Source of the DNA: Oscillatoriales cyanobacterium USR001
Lineage (GTDB): Bacteria; Cyanobacteriota; Cyanobacteriia; Cyanobacteriales; Microcoleaceae
DNA: 64,000 nt
NCBI GenBank assembly: GCA_001698425.1
Contig: MBRE01000034.1
Location: 1 to 64,000, forward strand
Direction of reading: 5' to 3'
Part shown: positions 1 through 8,320 of the stretch, piece by piece
Layout of the letters: the number at the start of each line of letters is the position of its first letter
How positions within the stretch are numbered: the stretch's first letter is position 1
The notes under the pieces: model-generated
The model's database searches: none
What the model was told of the DNA's origin: nothing
The model's input: only the letters and a program-made list of their open reading frames with translations
Translations under genes and position numbers: made by a program

Positions 1-2
1 AA

Positions 3-503
3 CCTGCGATCGTTCCGATATCTCAACCTCAAGCCGGTTTAATCAATCTCAGTGAATGGTTACAAAATCCTGAAGATTTTCAATACCATTGGCAGCCTCT
101 TGAATCATTTTTAAGTAACCAAGAAGGCAATCTAATTTATAGATTTGCCAGCGCACCCCGTTCCCGCAGTGCTGACGCTGAAACACATACTTTAAGTGTG
201 AGTAAGGTGAGAGAAATCCCATTGCCAGGACATCCTCTTGTATTGATTATCAATTGTCAGCTAGAAAGTGATGGGAAACGGGATATACTTGTCAGATTGT
301 ATCCGAGCACGGAGAAACAAACTTATTTACCAGAGGGAGCACAATTGATTATCCTTGATGAATCTGGAGAGGTGTTTTTAGAAGCGCAATCTCGAAGTGC
401 TGATAATTGGATTCAATTGGAGTTTAGAGGGGAAGAGAAAGAACATTTTAGCGTTAAGGTAGTGTTTGAGGATGTCAATATTACTGAGAATTTTGCGATC
501 TAA
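3..503 (+). CDS. DUF1822 family protein, C-terminal part (5' end outside window)
   Basis: The reading frame is open from the left edge to the stop at 501-503, so the gene starts before this window; the GTG at 198 is internal. The visible part begins with a segment containing INLSEWLQNPEDF and ends with the family's typical C-terminus (LEAQSRSADNWIQLEF, then ENFAI). DUF1822 is a cyanobacterial family with no known biochemical function. The CHAT gene starts 27 bases after the stop, so the two are probably co-transcribed. A second DUF1822-CHAT pair lies at 6324-8264, which supports a functional link. The role is inferred only from this pairing. Confidence 0.85.
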   Translation, partial: PAIVPISQPQAGLINLSEWLQNPEDFQYHWQPLESFLSNQEGNLIYRFASAPRSRSADAETHTLSVSKVREIPLPGHPLVLIINCQLESDGKRDILVRLYPSTEKQTYLPEGAQLIILDESGEVFLEAQSRSADNWIQLEFRGEEKEHFSVKVVFEDVNITENFAI

Positions 504-530
504 TTTCAACTCAAAATTATAGGAATGCCA

Positions 531-2501
531 ATGGTTAAGATAGCTGTATTGAGTTTTTTAACTGGTGATTGCCAGCAGGGTTTTCAGCAAGTAAGGCTAG
601 AAAATCGTGATGATAATCAGCGTTTATTAGGGGCATTTATGGGCAAATTGCCACCTGCACCGCACATTCCAGAGCTATATACTACCTGGCAATCCCGATA
701 TCGTCTAATGGGGTCAAGGTTTCGAGAATTGGAAAAGAAACCAGGAGTGATAACAAATTTTTCTAGTCGCGATTTAGAAATAAACAGCGATGCTTTAAAA
801 CAGCAGCTTAATGATTGGCTTAAATCACCTGATTTTTTCCCTGTAATGCAGGGTTTACTGATGAAAGTTAGGCAAGATGAAGAAGTGCGAGTAATCGTTC
901 AAACTGAGGACTCCCACTTGCGGCGCTTACCTTGGCATTTGTGGGAGTTTTATGATCATTACCTGAACGCGGAAGTAGCTTTGAGTTCTCCTGTTTTTCA
1001 GCAATCAAACTCACCTAAAACTAGAAATAAGGTGAGAATTTTGGCAATTATCGGTGATAGTACGGGAATTAATTTAGAGAGGGATCAGCGTGAGTTAGAA
1101 GAAAAGTTACCAGAGGCAGAAATTGTTTTTGTTAGGGAACCGGAAAAAGAAAAGGTTTTTGAGGTGATTTGGGATTGGCGGGGATGGGATATTTTGTTTT
1201 TTGCAGGTCACAGTATTAGTGAACCTGATGCTACTACGGGAAAGCTTTTTATTAAAGATGGTAAAAGTTTAGAAATTGGGGATTTAAAGTTAACTCTGAG
1301 AAAGGCAATAGCGAGAGGGTTAAAGTTGGCAATTTTTAACTCTTGTGATGGCTTGGGTATTGCTAAGCAGTTAGCTGATTTGAATATGCCGCAAGTAATT
1401 GTCATGCGAGAGCCGGTGCCGGATATGGTGGCTCAAGAGTTTTTGAAATTTTTTCTTGAGGCGTTTGCTCGCGGTGAATCTTTGTATTTAGCGGTGCGGG
1501 AAGCGCGGGAAAGGTTGGAAAGCGTGCAGCATGAATTTCCTTGTGCGACTTGGTTGCCGGTTATTTGTCAGAATCCTGCTGAGGAGCCGGTGAGTTGGCG
1601 GGAGTTGTGTAAGAAAATTGAAACTGATGAAGAACAATCTTCAGAACAACACTACTCAGCAACACTACGATTTATTGGCGATCGCATTGCAGGGAAAAGC
1701 ACTTATCTAGCTTCATTAGTACGTTGGCCTAATAGTGATCCCTCTACCAGTCCTGTGCAAACAGTAACACCGATAAATGACGATGCAAAAGAACTCTTTA
1801 GGGCAGCTAAAAATATTTTAGAACAAGGAGACTCGTTACCGCCAACTTATTATGATTGTTGTGATCAACAAGATTACTTTATCCAGATTGTTCTTAAAAA
1901 GCAGTTTCCAAGTAAGTCTTTTAAGCAAACAATAATTAATCAGTTAATTACTATGAATATCAACTGTAAAGAATATATGGGAGAATTGTTCAATTATTTG
2001 CTTGATGATTCTAGTTCAATTTTTGTTGAAGAACATTTACAAGATTGTTTAATAGCTGATGGTTTATTGTTATTGATTGATTATTTTAACAGTAAAGATG
2101 ATGAGTATGCTATTAGTTTAGATATCTTAATAAGGGGAATTACTAGATTGGAAGTAACTCCTAAAAAACGCCGAATTGCGTTCATTTTTACAAAGTGTGA
2201 CCTACCAGAGTTATGGTTGAATCGCACTTATCCAAGAAAGTTAGCATCTACTCGCTTCCCACAAGTTTATAAAAGATTAGAATCTTTGCAGCAACTAGGC
2301 TCATATACTGTTGATTACTTTACAACATCTTCTTTTGGAATGATAGGAACGCAGTTTTTAGAACCAAACTCAATATTTGATTATAATAATCAATATTTTT
2401 CAGTCCTCAAAGATCCTAAATATTGGAAGCCATTTGGATTAGTCTCACCTATTTTTTGGCTATGCACTGGCAACCGATATCACGAACTTGACATCACTTA
2501 A
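531..2501 (+). CDS. CHAT (caspase-like) protein with C-terminal P-loop GTPase-like domain
   Basis: Predicted cytoplasmic caspase-fold protease. Residues 1-340 are the cyanobacterial CHAT module: an N-terminal strand region (KIAVLSF), LPWHLWEF near 130, catalytic His227 in FFAGHS and Cys272 in FNSCDG. After a short linker, GDRIAGKST (about 383-391) is a Walker A motif, and FTKCDL (about 551-556) resembles the G4 NKxD motif, followed by a possible G5-like TSS. The tail therefore looks like a TRAFAC-type GTPase of the kind described in bacterial conflict systems; the exact family is uncertain. ATG531 is preferred over ATG525 because AGGA at 521-524 is then six bases upstream and the paralogues start with M[GA]KLV. 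It lies just downstream of a DUF1822 gene. Confidence 0.85.
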   Translation: MVKIAVLSFLTGDCQQGFQQVRLENRDDNQRLLGAFMGKLPPAPHIPELYTTWQSRYRLMGSRFRELEKKPGVITNFSSRDLEINSDALKQQLNDWLKSPDFFPVMQGLLMKVRQDEEVRVIVQTEDSHLRRLPWHLWEFYDHYLNAEVALSSPVFQQSNSPKTRNKVRILAIIGDSTGINLERDQRELEEKLPEAEIVFVREPEKEKVFEVIWDWRGWDILFFAGHSISEPDATTGKLFIKDGKSLEIGDLKLTLRKAIARGLKLAIFNSCDGLGIAKQLADLNMPQVIVMREPVPDMVAQEFLKFFLEAFARGESLYLAVREARERLESVQHEFPCATWLPVICQNPAEEPVSWRELCKKIETDEEQSSEQHYSATLRFIGDRIAGKSTYLASLVRWPNSDPSTSPVQTVTPINDDAKELFRAAKNILEQGDSLPPTYYDCCDQQDYFIQIVLKKQFPSKSFKQTIINQLITMNINCKEYMGELFNYLLDDSSSIFVEEHLQDCLIADGLLLLIDYFNSKDDEYAISLDILIRGITRLEVTPKKRRIAFIFTKCDLPELWLNRTYPRKLASTRFPQVYKRLESLQQLGSYTVDYFTTSSFGMIGTQFLEPNSIFDYNNQYFSVLKDPKYWKPFGLVSPIFWLCTGNRYHELDIT

Positions 2502-2690
2502 TTAATCGAACTGCCGATTTCAGAATAATTATTGCCTCCCAGTCATCTACCAAAACACCAAGGAAGTTCTGACTCAAGAGGATATTTTAGCTATACTGGG
2601 GTGAACTAACTTAATTTACATCTCCCACCTGCTGATAAAGCCTATCAGTGATTCACATCTTACAATAACTGCGATATAACCGCTAGTCAA

Positions 2691-4787
2691 ATGAAACGTA
2701 AGTGTACTAATATCAAATGTTCAAATTTCCGCAAGCATTTATCTGAATCCGAAGTAATATGTCCTGCCTGTGGTATGGCTCCTGTTAAGGATATAAAAAA
2801 TCGTAAAGATTCAGGTCAGGAGATAAGTAGTCTGAGTAAAAAAATAAAGTCTCTGAGAGTCGGATATTTATGGCGAAATGTAGCTTCATTCCAGTTGACA
2901 ATAATAACGATTTTAATTTATGTGATATGTGCATTATTATTAATATATGCAGATGATTTGAGGAATCTCATTATATATAATAATCCTTCAGCTAAAAATA
3001 CTGATATTGATACTATACCTATAGGATCTGCGGGGCTTCCTTCATGTGACGCAGCTTTATTTGGCTCTTGCTCTTCTAATCATGAACTTCTACACTCATC
3101 GGAATCATTTAAAATCTCAAAAAGCATTGAACAAGAAATCCAAAATCAATTATCAGGAGAAATTTTAATTAATTTACCTAACGAAATGACTTTATCGACC
3201 AAAGAAAAAGTAGAAATTCGTATTGCTAAAAAAGGGATAAAAGATTTGAAAAAAGGTTTACGAGGGAAAGGAACACCTGAAATAGAAACAATTAAAATTA
3301 GTCCAATAATGAAAATCAGGCTAATTGGAGATAAGTTTGATATTAAGGCTCTTAGCCATGAAGTACAGCCAATTACAAATTTTGATTTTACCCAATGGGA
3401 ATGGGAAATAATACCTAGAGAAGTGGGAAATCAATCATTAGAAGTTAGTGTTAGCTTAATAATAAAAATACCCCAAATTAATGAAACTCTAGTAAAAGAC
3501 TACCCTGTATATGAAAAGAAAATCAAAGTCAAAGTTAGCCAATTTGAAACAATGAAACTTTTAATTTTAGGTGTAATAGTATTGCTTGTTTTATGGATTA
3601 TTATCAGCAATAGAACCAACTTAACTGCTTGGATAAAGCAAAAAACAATCAACAATAGCCATGAAAACTTCGATAAAGTTAAGTCTCAAGTCTTTAAATC
3701 AGTTATAATTGTCCTCGGAAATGGTAATTTAGGAATAGGATTTCCATCTATCACCGTTCAAATTTTGTCTGAGGGGAACATACTGCCAATTCAACATCTA
3801 GGTGAATTGCCACCAGCACCAGAGATAATAGAAGTTTATCATAATTGGCAGTCACAATATAACGGTTTTATAGAAGAAAAGAATAAAATAAGTCGGATGG
3901 AGAGAAAGCAAGGTAATGTAACAAGCTTTTCTCAAGTAGACATTGAGAAATTAGCTGAAGAGTTGGAAGAAAAACTAAATAAATGGCTCAATGCCGAGCA
4001 ATTTCTGTCAATTGATAGAATCTTGCGTGAGAGATTCAATCGTTCTGATGAAATCCAGGTAATCATCCAATCAGAAAATATCCATGTGCGCCGACTTCCT
4101 TGGCATCTGTGGGATTTTCTCAAGCCTTACCGCAAAGCTGAAATTGCTTTAAGTTCACCTTTTTATGACCGAACTTTAAAAACTGCTGTCACTAGAAATA
4201 GAATCAGAATTTTATCAATTTTGGGCGATGATAAAGGAATTAATATCGACAAAGACAGGCAGTTACTAGCCAAGATTGATGCAGAAACCACCTTTCTTGT
4301 CAAGCCTAATCCCCAAGAATTAAATGAACAATTGTGGTCAGAACAAGGCTGGGATATTCTCTGTTTTTCCGGTCACAGTTCTAGTGAAATGGATGGTAGC
4401 AACGGTTGGATTTATATCAATGATACCGATAAACTAACCATTCCTGAATTAAAAAATGCTCTCAGCACAGCCATCGAACGGGGTTTGCAAATAGCAATTT
4501 TCAATTCTTGCGATGGTTTAGGATTAGCCAATCAACTCGCATCTTTGCACATTCCCCAAATTATTGTCATGCGGGAACCAGTACCCGATGCAGTTGCACA
4601 AGAATTTTTAAAGAACTTTCTCACTGGTTTTGCAAGTGGTAAATCTTTCTATTTAGCAGTCCGAGAAGCGCGGGAGAAATTGCAATCTTTGGAACAATAT
4701 TATCCCTGTGCCAGTTGGTTGCCGATTATTTGTCAAAACCCGGCTGAAATTCCGCCAACTTGGGATTCATTACGCCATACCTCTTAA
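2691..4787 (+). CDS. Zinc ribbon - membrane-spanning beta domain - CHAT protein
   Basis: Four parts are visible. Residues 1-30 contain Cys pairs ending in CPACG, a probable zinc ribbon. A membrane segment lies at about 69-87 (LTIITILIYVICALLLIYA). Residues 145-280 are strand-rich (KVEIRIAKKG, FTQWEWEIIP), followed by a second membrane segment at about 290-305 (LLILGVIVLLVLWIIIS). The rest is a CHAT domain with His562 (CFSGHSSS) and Cys607 (FNSCDG). The topology implies a cytoplasmic ribbon, a periplasmic beta domain and a cytoplasmic caspase domain: a transmembrane sensor-effector. The ligand is unknown. The next gene downstream is convergent. Confidence 0.85.
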   Translation: MKRKCTNIKCSNFRKHLSESEVICPACGMAPVKDIKNRKDSGQEISSLSKKIKSLRVGYLWRNVASFQLTIITILIYVICALLLIYADDLRNLIIYNNPSAKNTDIDTIPIGSAGLPSCDAALFGSCSSNHELLHSSESFKISKSIEQEIQNQLSGEILINLPNEMTLSTKEKVEIRIAKKGIKDLKKGLRGKGTPEIETIKISPIMKIRLIGDKFDIKALSHEVQPITNFDFTQWEWEIIPREVGNQSLEVSVSLIIKIPQINETLVKDYPVYEKKIKVKVSQFETMKLLILGVIVLLVLWIIISNRTNLTAWIKQKTINNSHENFDKVKSQVFKSVIIVLGNGNLGIGFPSITVQILSEGNILPIQHLGELPPAPEIIEVYHNWQSQYNGFIEEKNKISRMERKQGNVTSFSQVDIEKLAEELEEKLNKWLNAEQFLSIDRILRERFNRSDEIQVIIQSENIHVRRLPWHLWDFLKPYRKAEIALSSPFYDRTLKTAVTRNRIRILSILGDDKGINIDKDRQLLAKIDAETTFLVKPNPQELNEQLWSEQGWDILCFSGHSSSEMDGSNGWIYINDTDKLTIPELKNALSTAIERGLQIAIFNSCDGLGLANQLASLHIPQIIVMREPVPDAVAQEFLKNFLTGFASGKSFYLAVREAREKLQSLEQYYPCASWLPIICQNPAEIPPTWDSLRHTS

Positions 4788-4841
4788 TTCTGGATATTGC
4801 TTAGAAAGCTTTTTGATCATAATGTCAAACCAAGGTAAAAC

Positions 4842-5195
4842 TTATTGATGTACAATCATCGCGTCTCGACTCATTTCAATCAGCGAGTGCTGACTAAATA
4901 ATTGAATCAACTGAGGTAAATTACTTTGAAACAATGCCTCAAGTTCTGCATTTGTGATATTGCCAGTTGTTACCAAAAGCAACTTATAAGGTTCTTGATG
5001 AATTAAAAAGCTATCCCAAAAATCTGAATCTTTAGTAATAACGATTCGTGATTCCTGAATTGAAATAGCATTGACTTCTGTATCAGGTGTTGCATTTTTT
5101 AATGGCAAATCTCTTGTATGAATCGTATCATAACCAGCCCCTTGTAGAAAACGGGCTAAACGCACTGGTAATTGAGCATCTACAAGAAACTTCAT
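4842..5195 (-). CDS. DUF5615 family PIN-like protein (predicted toxin)
   Basis: The protein is 117 residues and starts MKFLVDAQLPVRLARFL; TKDSDFWD follows near residue 55. These acidic positions are the usual metal-binding sites of the PIN-like fold of DUF5615, a predicted RNase toxin family. Its ATG overlaps the stop of the DUF433 gene by four bases (ATGA), the standard antitoxin-then-toxin arrangement. Enzyme activity has not been shown from sequence; the assignment rests on the fold motifs and the partner gene. Confidence 0.85.
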   Translation of the reverse strand: MKFLVDAQLPVRLARFLQGAGYDTIHTRDLPLKNATPDTEVNAISIQESRIVITKDSDFWDSFLIHQEPYKLLLVTTGNITNAELEALFQSNLPQLIQLFSQHSLIEMSRDAMIVHQ

Positions 5196-5428
5196 TGGGC
5201 AATTTTATAAATACTTTTCACCTGAGTTAACCGAGTAGCAAATAGTAAAGCTGCTAAAATATCATCCCGTTCTAAATCATCATAATCTACTAAAATTTCC
5301 TCAATACTCATCCCAGAACTCAGTAACTCTAAAATAAACTCAACCGGATAACGCAATCCCCGAATGCAGGGTTTGCCATGACAGATATTTAGATCGAGAG
5401 TAATTCGCTGCAAAAGTGAAGGATTCAT
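5192..5428 (-). CDS. DUF433 family antitoxin
   Basis: The protein shows the DUF433 pattern ICHGKPCIRGLRYPV followed by a helical region with SSGMSIEEILVDYDDL, a winged-helix-like antitoxin family that pairs with DUF5615. The ATG at 5428 is chosen; an in-frame TTG five codons upstream is possible but less likely. TATAAT-like bases just upstream, read on the minus strand, could serve as a -10 box. It is translationally coupled to the PIN-like toxin that follows it. Confidence 0.85.
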   Translation of the reverse strand: MNPSLLQRITLDLNICHGKPCIRGLRYPVEFILELLSSGMSIEEILVDYDDLERDDILAALLFATRLTQVKSIYKIAQ

Positions 5429-5532
5429 GGTAACTTTTATCAACTAAACTGATTATAGCAACCCATCTGCCAAAATTGCATAATCATTCCCCATCTTCCC
5501 GAAGAAAGGTTAGTTAACCAGGCGCAGACACT

Positions 5533-6156
5533 ATGGAAACTAACCTCATCAAGCAGGAATTGACCGGAACGATCGCCACTTTCTCTCAGCATCAATACCA
5601 GCCTAACACTTGGGAAACAGAAAGGCTATTCCTCCGACCCTTTACCGCGAAAGATTTTGCCGATCTTTACCGATTTTACAGCCATCCAGAAGTAATGCGT
5701 TTTATCGGCAAAGGTGCGAGAACTGAATCAGAAACCCTTGCTGAATTAATCAGTTTCATCACCCATTGGCGACAGCACAATTTCGGCAATTTTGCCATCA
5801 TTCACAAAGCCTCTGGGAAATTGATGGGTCGCACTGGACTTTATTTTAGCGATCGATGCAAAGAGGCTCAATTTGGCTACGTTTTGGATAAATCTTATTG
5901 GGGTCAAGGCCTTGGTTTGGAAGCGGGGAAAGCCAGTTTAGACTATGGTTTTAAGGTACTAGAATTTGAGCAGATTGTTGCCTTTGCGATGCCAGAAAAT
6001 GTTGTATCTCGGAAGATTTTATCTGAAAAATTGGGGATGCACTGCATCACAGATAATTTTATATATTCTGGCATCCAATATGCTTATTATAGCATTGGGC
6101 GAGCCGAATACTTGACAAGTTCCTCTTTGCGTGTTAAAGCTTGCAAATCTTCCTGA
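5533..6156 (+). CDS. GNAT family N-acetyltransferase (RimJ/RimL-like)
   Basis: A 207-residue protein with the RimJ/RimL signature: ETERLFLRPFTAKDF at the start of the domain, FAIIHKASGKLMGRTGLYF in the middle, and the acetyl-CoA loop at YWGQGLGLEAGKASLDYGF. PENVVSRKILSEKLGM is the typical end of the fold. Members acetylate protein N-termini or small molecules; the substrate here is unknown. It stands alone between a toxin-antitoxin pair and a DUF1822 gene, with no clear operon partner. Confidence 0.85.
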   Translation: METNLIKQELTGTIATFSQHQYQPNTWETERLFLRPFTAKDFADLYRFYSHPEVMRFIGKGARTESETLAELISFITHWRQHNFGNFAIIHKASGKLMGRTGLYFSDRCKEAQFGYVLDKSYWGQGLGLEAGKASLDYGFKVLEFEQIVAFAMPENVVSRKILSEKLGMHCITDNFIYSGIQYAYYSIGRAEYLTSSSLRVKACKSS

Positions 6157-6323
6157 GCAGTCAGGAAAGGTGGAGTGGCGATCGCGTCATTTCTGCGCCT
6201 CATAGCAGCGCGATCGCACTATCCCCAATTCCCCCAAAACAATTTTCTAGCTAAACTGCATAAACTCCCTAACTCGTTACGAAAAAGATATAGCAAACCA
6301 AACAAACTCTCAAGGAGATACTC

Positions 6324-6698
6324 ATGGCAACTTTTGCTAGAAGTGGAGCGCGATCGGGGGATAATGAAGATATTACTCCCGGAATTAGTCGGGGACGAAC
6401 GATCGATTTAGGGATTCAATTGGCGGGTAATTCTGTGGCGCTAATTGTGCATTTCACTCAGGAATCAGAGAATAAACGCAATATTTTGTTACAGGTGCAT
6501 CCGGGTGGGGGTAAAACTTATTTACCGCCAGATGTGGAATTGATTGTGTTCGATGATACGGGTGGTGTGTTTTTGGAAGCGCGATCGCGCAGTGCTGATA
6601 ATTGGATTCAATTGGAGTTCCGGGGGGAGCCTGGGGAGCGGTTTAGTGTTAAGGTGGCTTTAGGGGATGCTAGTATTGTGGAAGATTTTGTTATCTAA
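6324..6698 (+). CDS. Short DUF1822 family protein (C-terminal domain only)
   Basis: At 124 residues this matches only the C-terminal half of DUF1822: SRGRTIDLGIQLAGNSVALIV, then GKTYLPPDVELIVFDD, LEARSRSADNWIQLEF and a final EDFVI. The N-terminal half seen in full-length members is missing. Translation looks intact, with AAGGAG about eight bases before ATG6324. The CHAT-TIR gene starts 18 bases after the stop, repeating the DUF1822-CHAT arrangement at the left end of the window. It may be a natural short form or the remnant of a 5' deletion. Function unknown. Confidence 0.8.
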   Translation: MATFARSGARSGDNEDITPGISRGRTIDLGIQLAGNSVALIVHFTQESENKRNILLQVHPGGGKTYLPPDVELIVFDDTGGVFLEARSRSADNWIQLEFRGEPGERFSVKVALGDASIVEDFVI

Positions 6699-6716
6699 GC
6701 TAACCAGGAGAAAGCA

Positions 6717-8264
6717 GTGGGAAAGTTAGTGGTGCTGACTTTTGCAGAGGGAGACTTGGACAAAGCAGGTTTTCCGGTAACGTTACAACTAGGGGAGGAG
6801 GGGAAACCTGCGACTACTCAGGAAACCGGATCTTTACCGCCAAACCCAGCAATTATCGAATCGTACACAAATTGGAAATCCATCTACGATGGCTATATGG
6901 GGGTAAACAGTAGGTTAGAAAAGCCTGCTGCACAGATTACCAATTTTTCTGTCGCTGATGTTATAGCAGTTAGTCAGAAATTGATTATAGCGATGAATCA
7001 ATGGCTTCGATCTCCCCAGTTTATGCAAATTTGGGAAACTTTACTGACAAGCCTTGATCCTTCAGCACCAATACGATTGGTTATTCAAACGCTAGATATT
7101 CAGATCAAAAGACTTCCTTGGAATCAATGGGATTTCCTGGAGAGATATCTCCATGTAGAAATTACAATTGGTAAACCATACTATAACACAATTCAGTCGC
7201 AAAAAAAATCTAAGCCAAAGAATAATAAAGTTAACATTTTAGCTATTTTAGGCAACAATGACAATATTGATATTAACCAAGATCAAATAGCAATTCAAAA
7301 AATAAAAGGGGCAGATCCGCACTTTTTAGTAAAGCCTAATCGACAGGATTTGAATGACCAGCTTTGGGATAAACCCTGGGATATCCTGTTTTTTGCTGGC
7401 CATAGCAACACTGAAGGAGAAAACGGACGAATTTACATCAATGATACTGAAAGTCTAACAATTAGTGAGTTAAAATATGCTTTGAGAAGGGCAATTTCAT
7501 CGGGATTGCAACTAGCTCTTTTTAACTCTTGTGATGGCTTGGGACTAGCACAAGAGTTAGCTGATTTAGATATCCCCCAAATTATTGTCATGCGAGACCC
7601 AGTTGCAGATCGAGTAGCACAAGAGTTTTTAAAGTATTTTCTTAATGCTTTTTCTGAAGGTCAACCATTTTATCTAGCTGTCAGAGAAGCAAGGGAACGG
7701 TTACAAGCTTTAGAAAATCACTTTCCCTGTGCCAGTTGGTTGCCAGTAATATATCAGCATCCAACTGTAATGCCCCCAACTTGGAAAGAATTATGTGGTA
7801 TCGATTCTTCTCCCCAAACTATCGAAGTTTTCTTTTCCTATGCCGACGAAGATGAAGATTTGCTTAATGAAATAGAGAAGCATATCAGTAGTTTGAAAAA
7901 ACAGGGTAAAATTAAGCCCTGGTCTGTTCGTCAACTCAGTCCAGGAGCAGAACCAGAAACAGAAGTTGCTAAACGTCTAAATTCAGCCCGTGTCATCATT
8001 TTACTTGTTAGTCAAAATTTTCTCGATTCAACTGATTGCTATAGCATTCAACTAACACGGGCAATGGAACGTTACAAAAAAGGAGAGGCTATTGTTATCC
8101 CTGTTATTCTTCGTCCTGTTGATTGGCAAAAAGAAGCTTTTGGCAAGCTTAGACCTCTTCCTGAAAGGGGAAAACCTGTGACCATTTGGGCAAATCGGGA
8201 TGAAGCTTTTGAGAATATTGCTAGAGGCATCCGAATAGTAATTGAAAGCTTGACTACAAGCTAA
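6717..8264 (+). CDS. CHAT (caspase-like) - TIR domain fusion protein
   Basis: Residues 1-355 are the CHAT module with His229 (FFAGHS) and Cys272 (FNSCDG). Residues 365-515 are a TIR domain (IEVFFSYADEDEDLLNEIEK, RVIILLVSQNF, VIPVILRPVDW, GKPVTIWANRDEAF). At the place where the NADase Glu normally sits (CYxxE[ML] in relatives) the protein has CYSIQL, so TIR enzyme activity is doubtful. GTG6717 follows AGGAG by about seven bases. The gene lies in a run with the short DUF1822 gene and the TIR-GUN4 gene, suggesting one effector operon. The caspase domain may cleave partners while the TIR acts as an adaptor; this is inference. Confidence 0.88.
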   Translation: MGKLVVLTFAEGDLDKAGFPVTLQLGEEGKPATTQETGSLPPNPAIIESYTNWKSIYDGYMGVNSRLEKPAAQITNFSVADVIAVSQKLIIAMNQWLRSPQFMQIWETLLTSLDPSAPIRLVIQTLDIQIKRLPWNQWDFLERYLHVEITIGKPYYNTIQSQKKSKPKNNKVNILAILGNNDNIDINQDQIAIQKIKGADPHFLVKPNRQDLNDQLWDKPWDILFFAGHSNTEGENGRIYINDTESLTISELKYALRRAISSGLQLALFNSCDGLGLAQELADLDIPQIIVMRDPVADRVAQEFLKYFLNAFSEGQPFYLAVREARERLQALENHFPCASWLPVIYQHPTVMPPTWKELCGIDSSPQTIEVFFSYADEDEDLLNEIEKHISSLKKQGKIKPWSVRQLSPGAEPETEVAKRLNSARVIILLVSQNFLDSTDCYSIQLTRAMERYKKGEAIVIPVILRPVDWQKEAFGKLRPLPERGKPVTIWANRDEAFENIARGIRIVIESLTTS

Positions 8265-8320
8265 TATCAAGAACGGTAAAAAGGCTAGACCTTAAAACTA
8301 CTACATACCGGAGATCAACC

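Noticed and set aside
198-503. A separate short gene starting at GTG198
   Set aside because: The same frame is open to the left edge and continues the DUF1822 pattern upstream, so 198 is internal.
6175-6411. 78-residue plus-strand frame before the short DUF1822 gene
   Set aside because: It overlaps the true DUF1822 start in another frame, starts without a good ribosome site and shows no domain.
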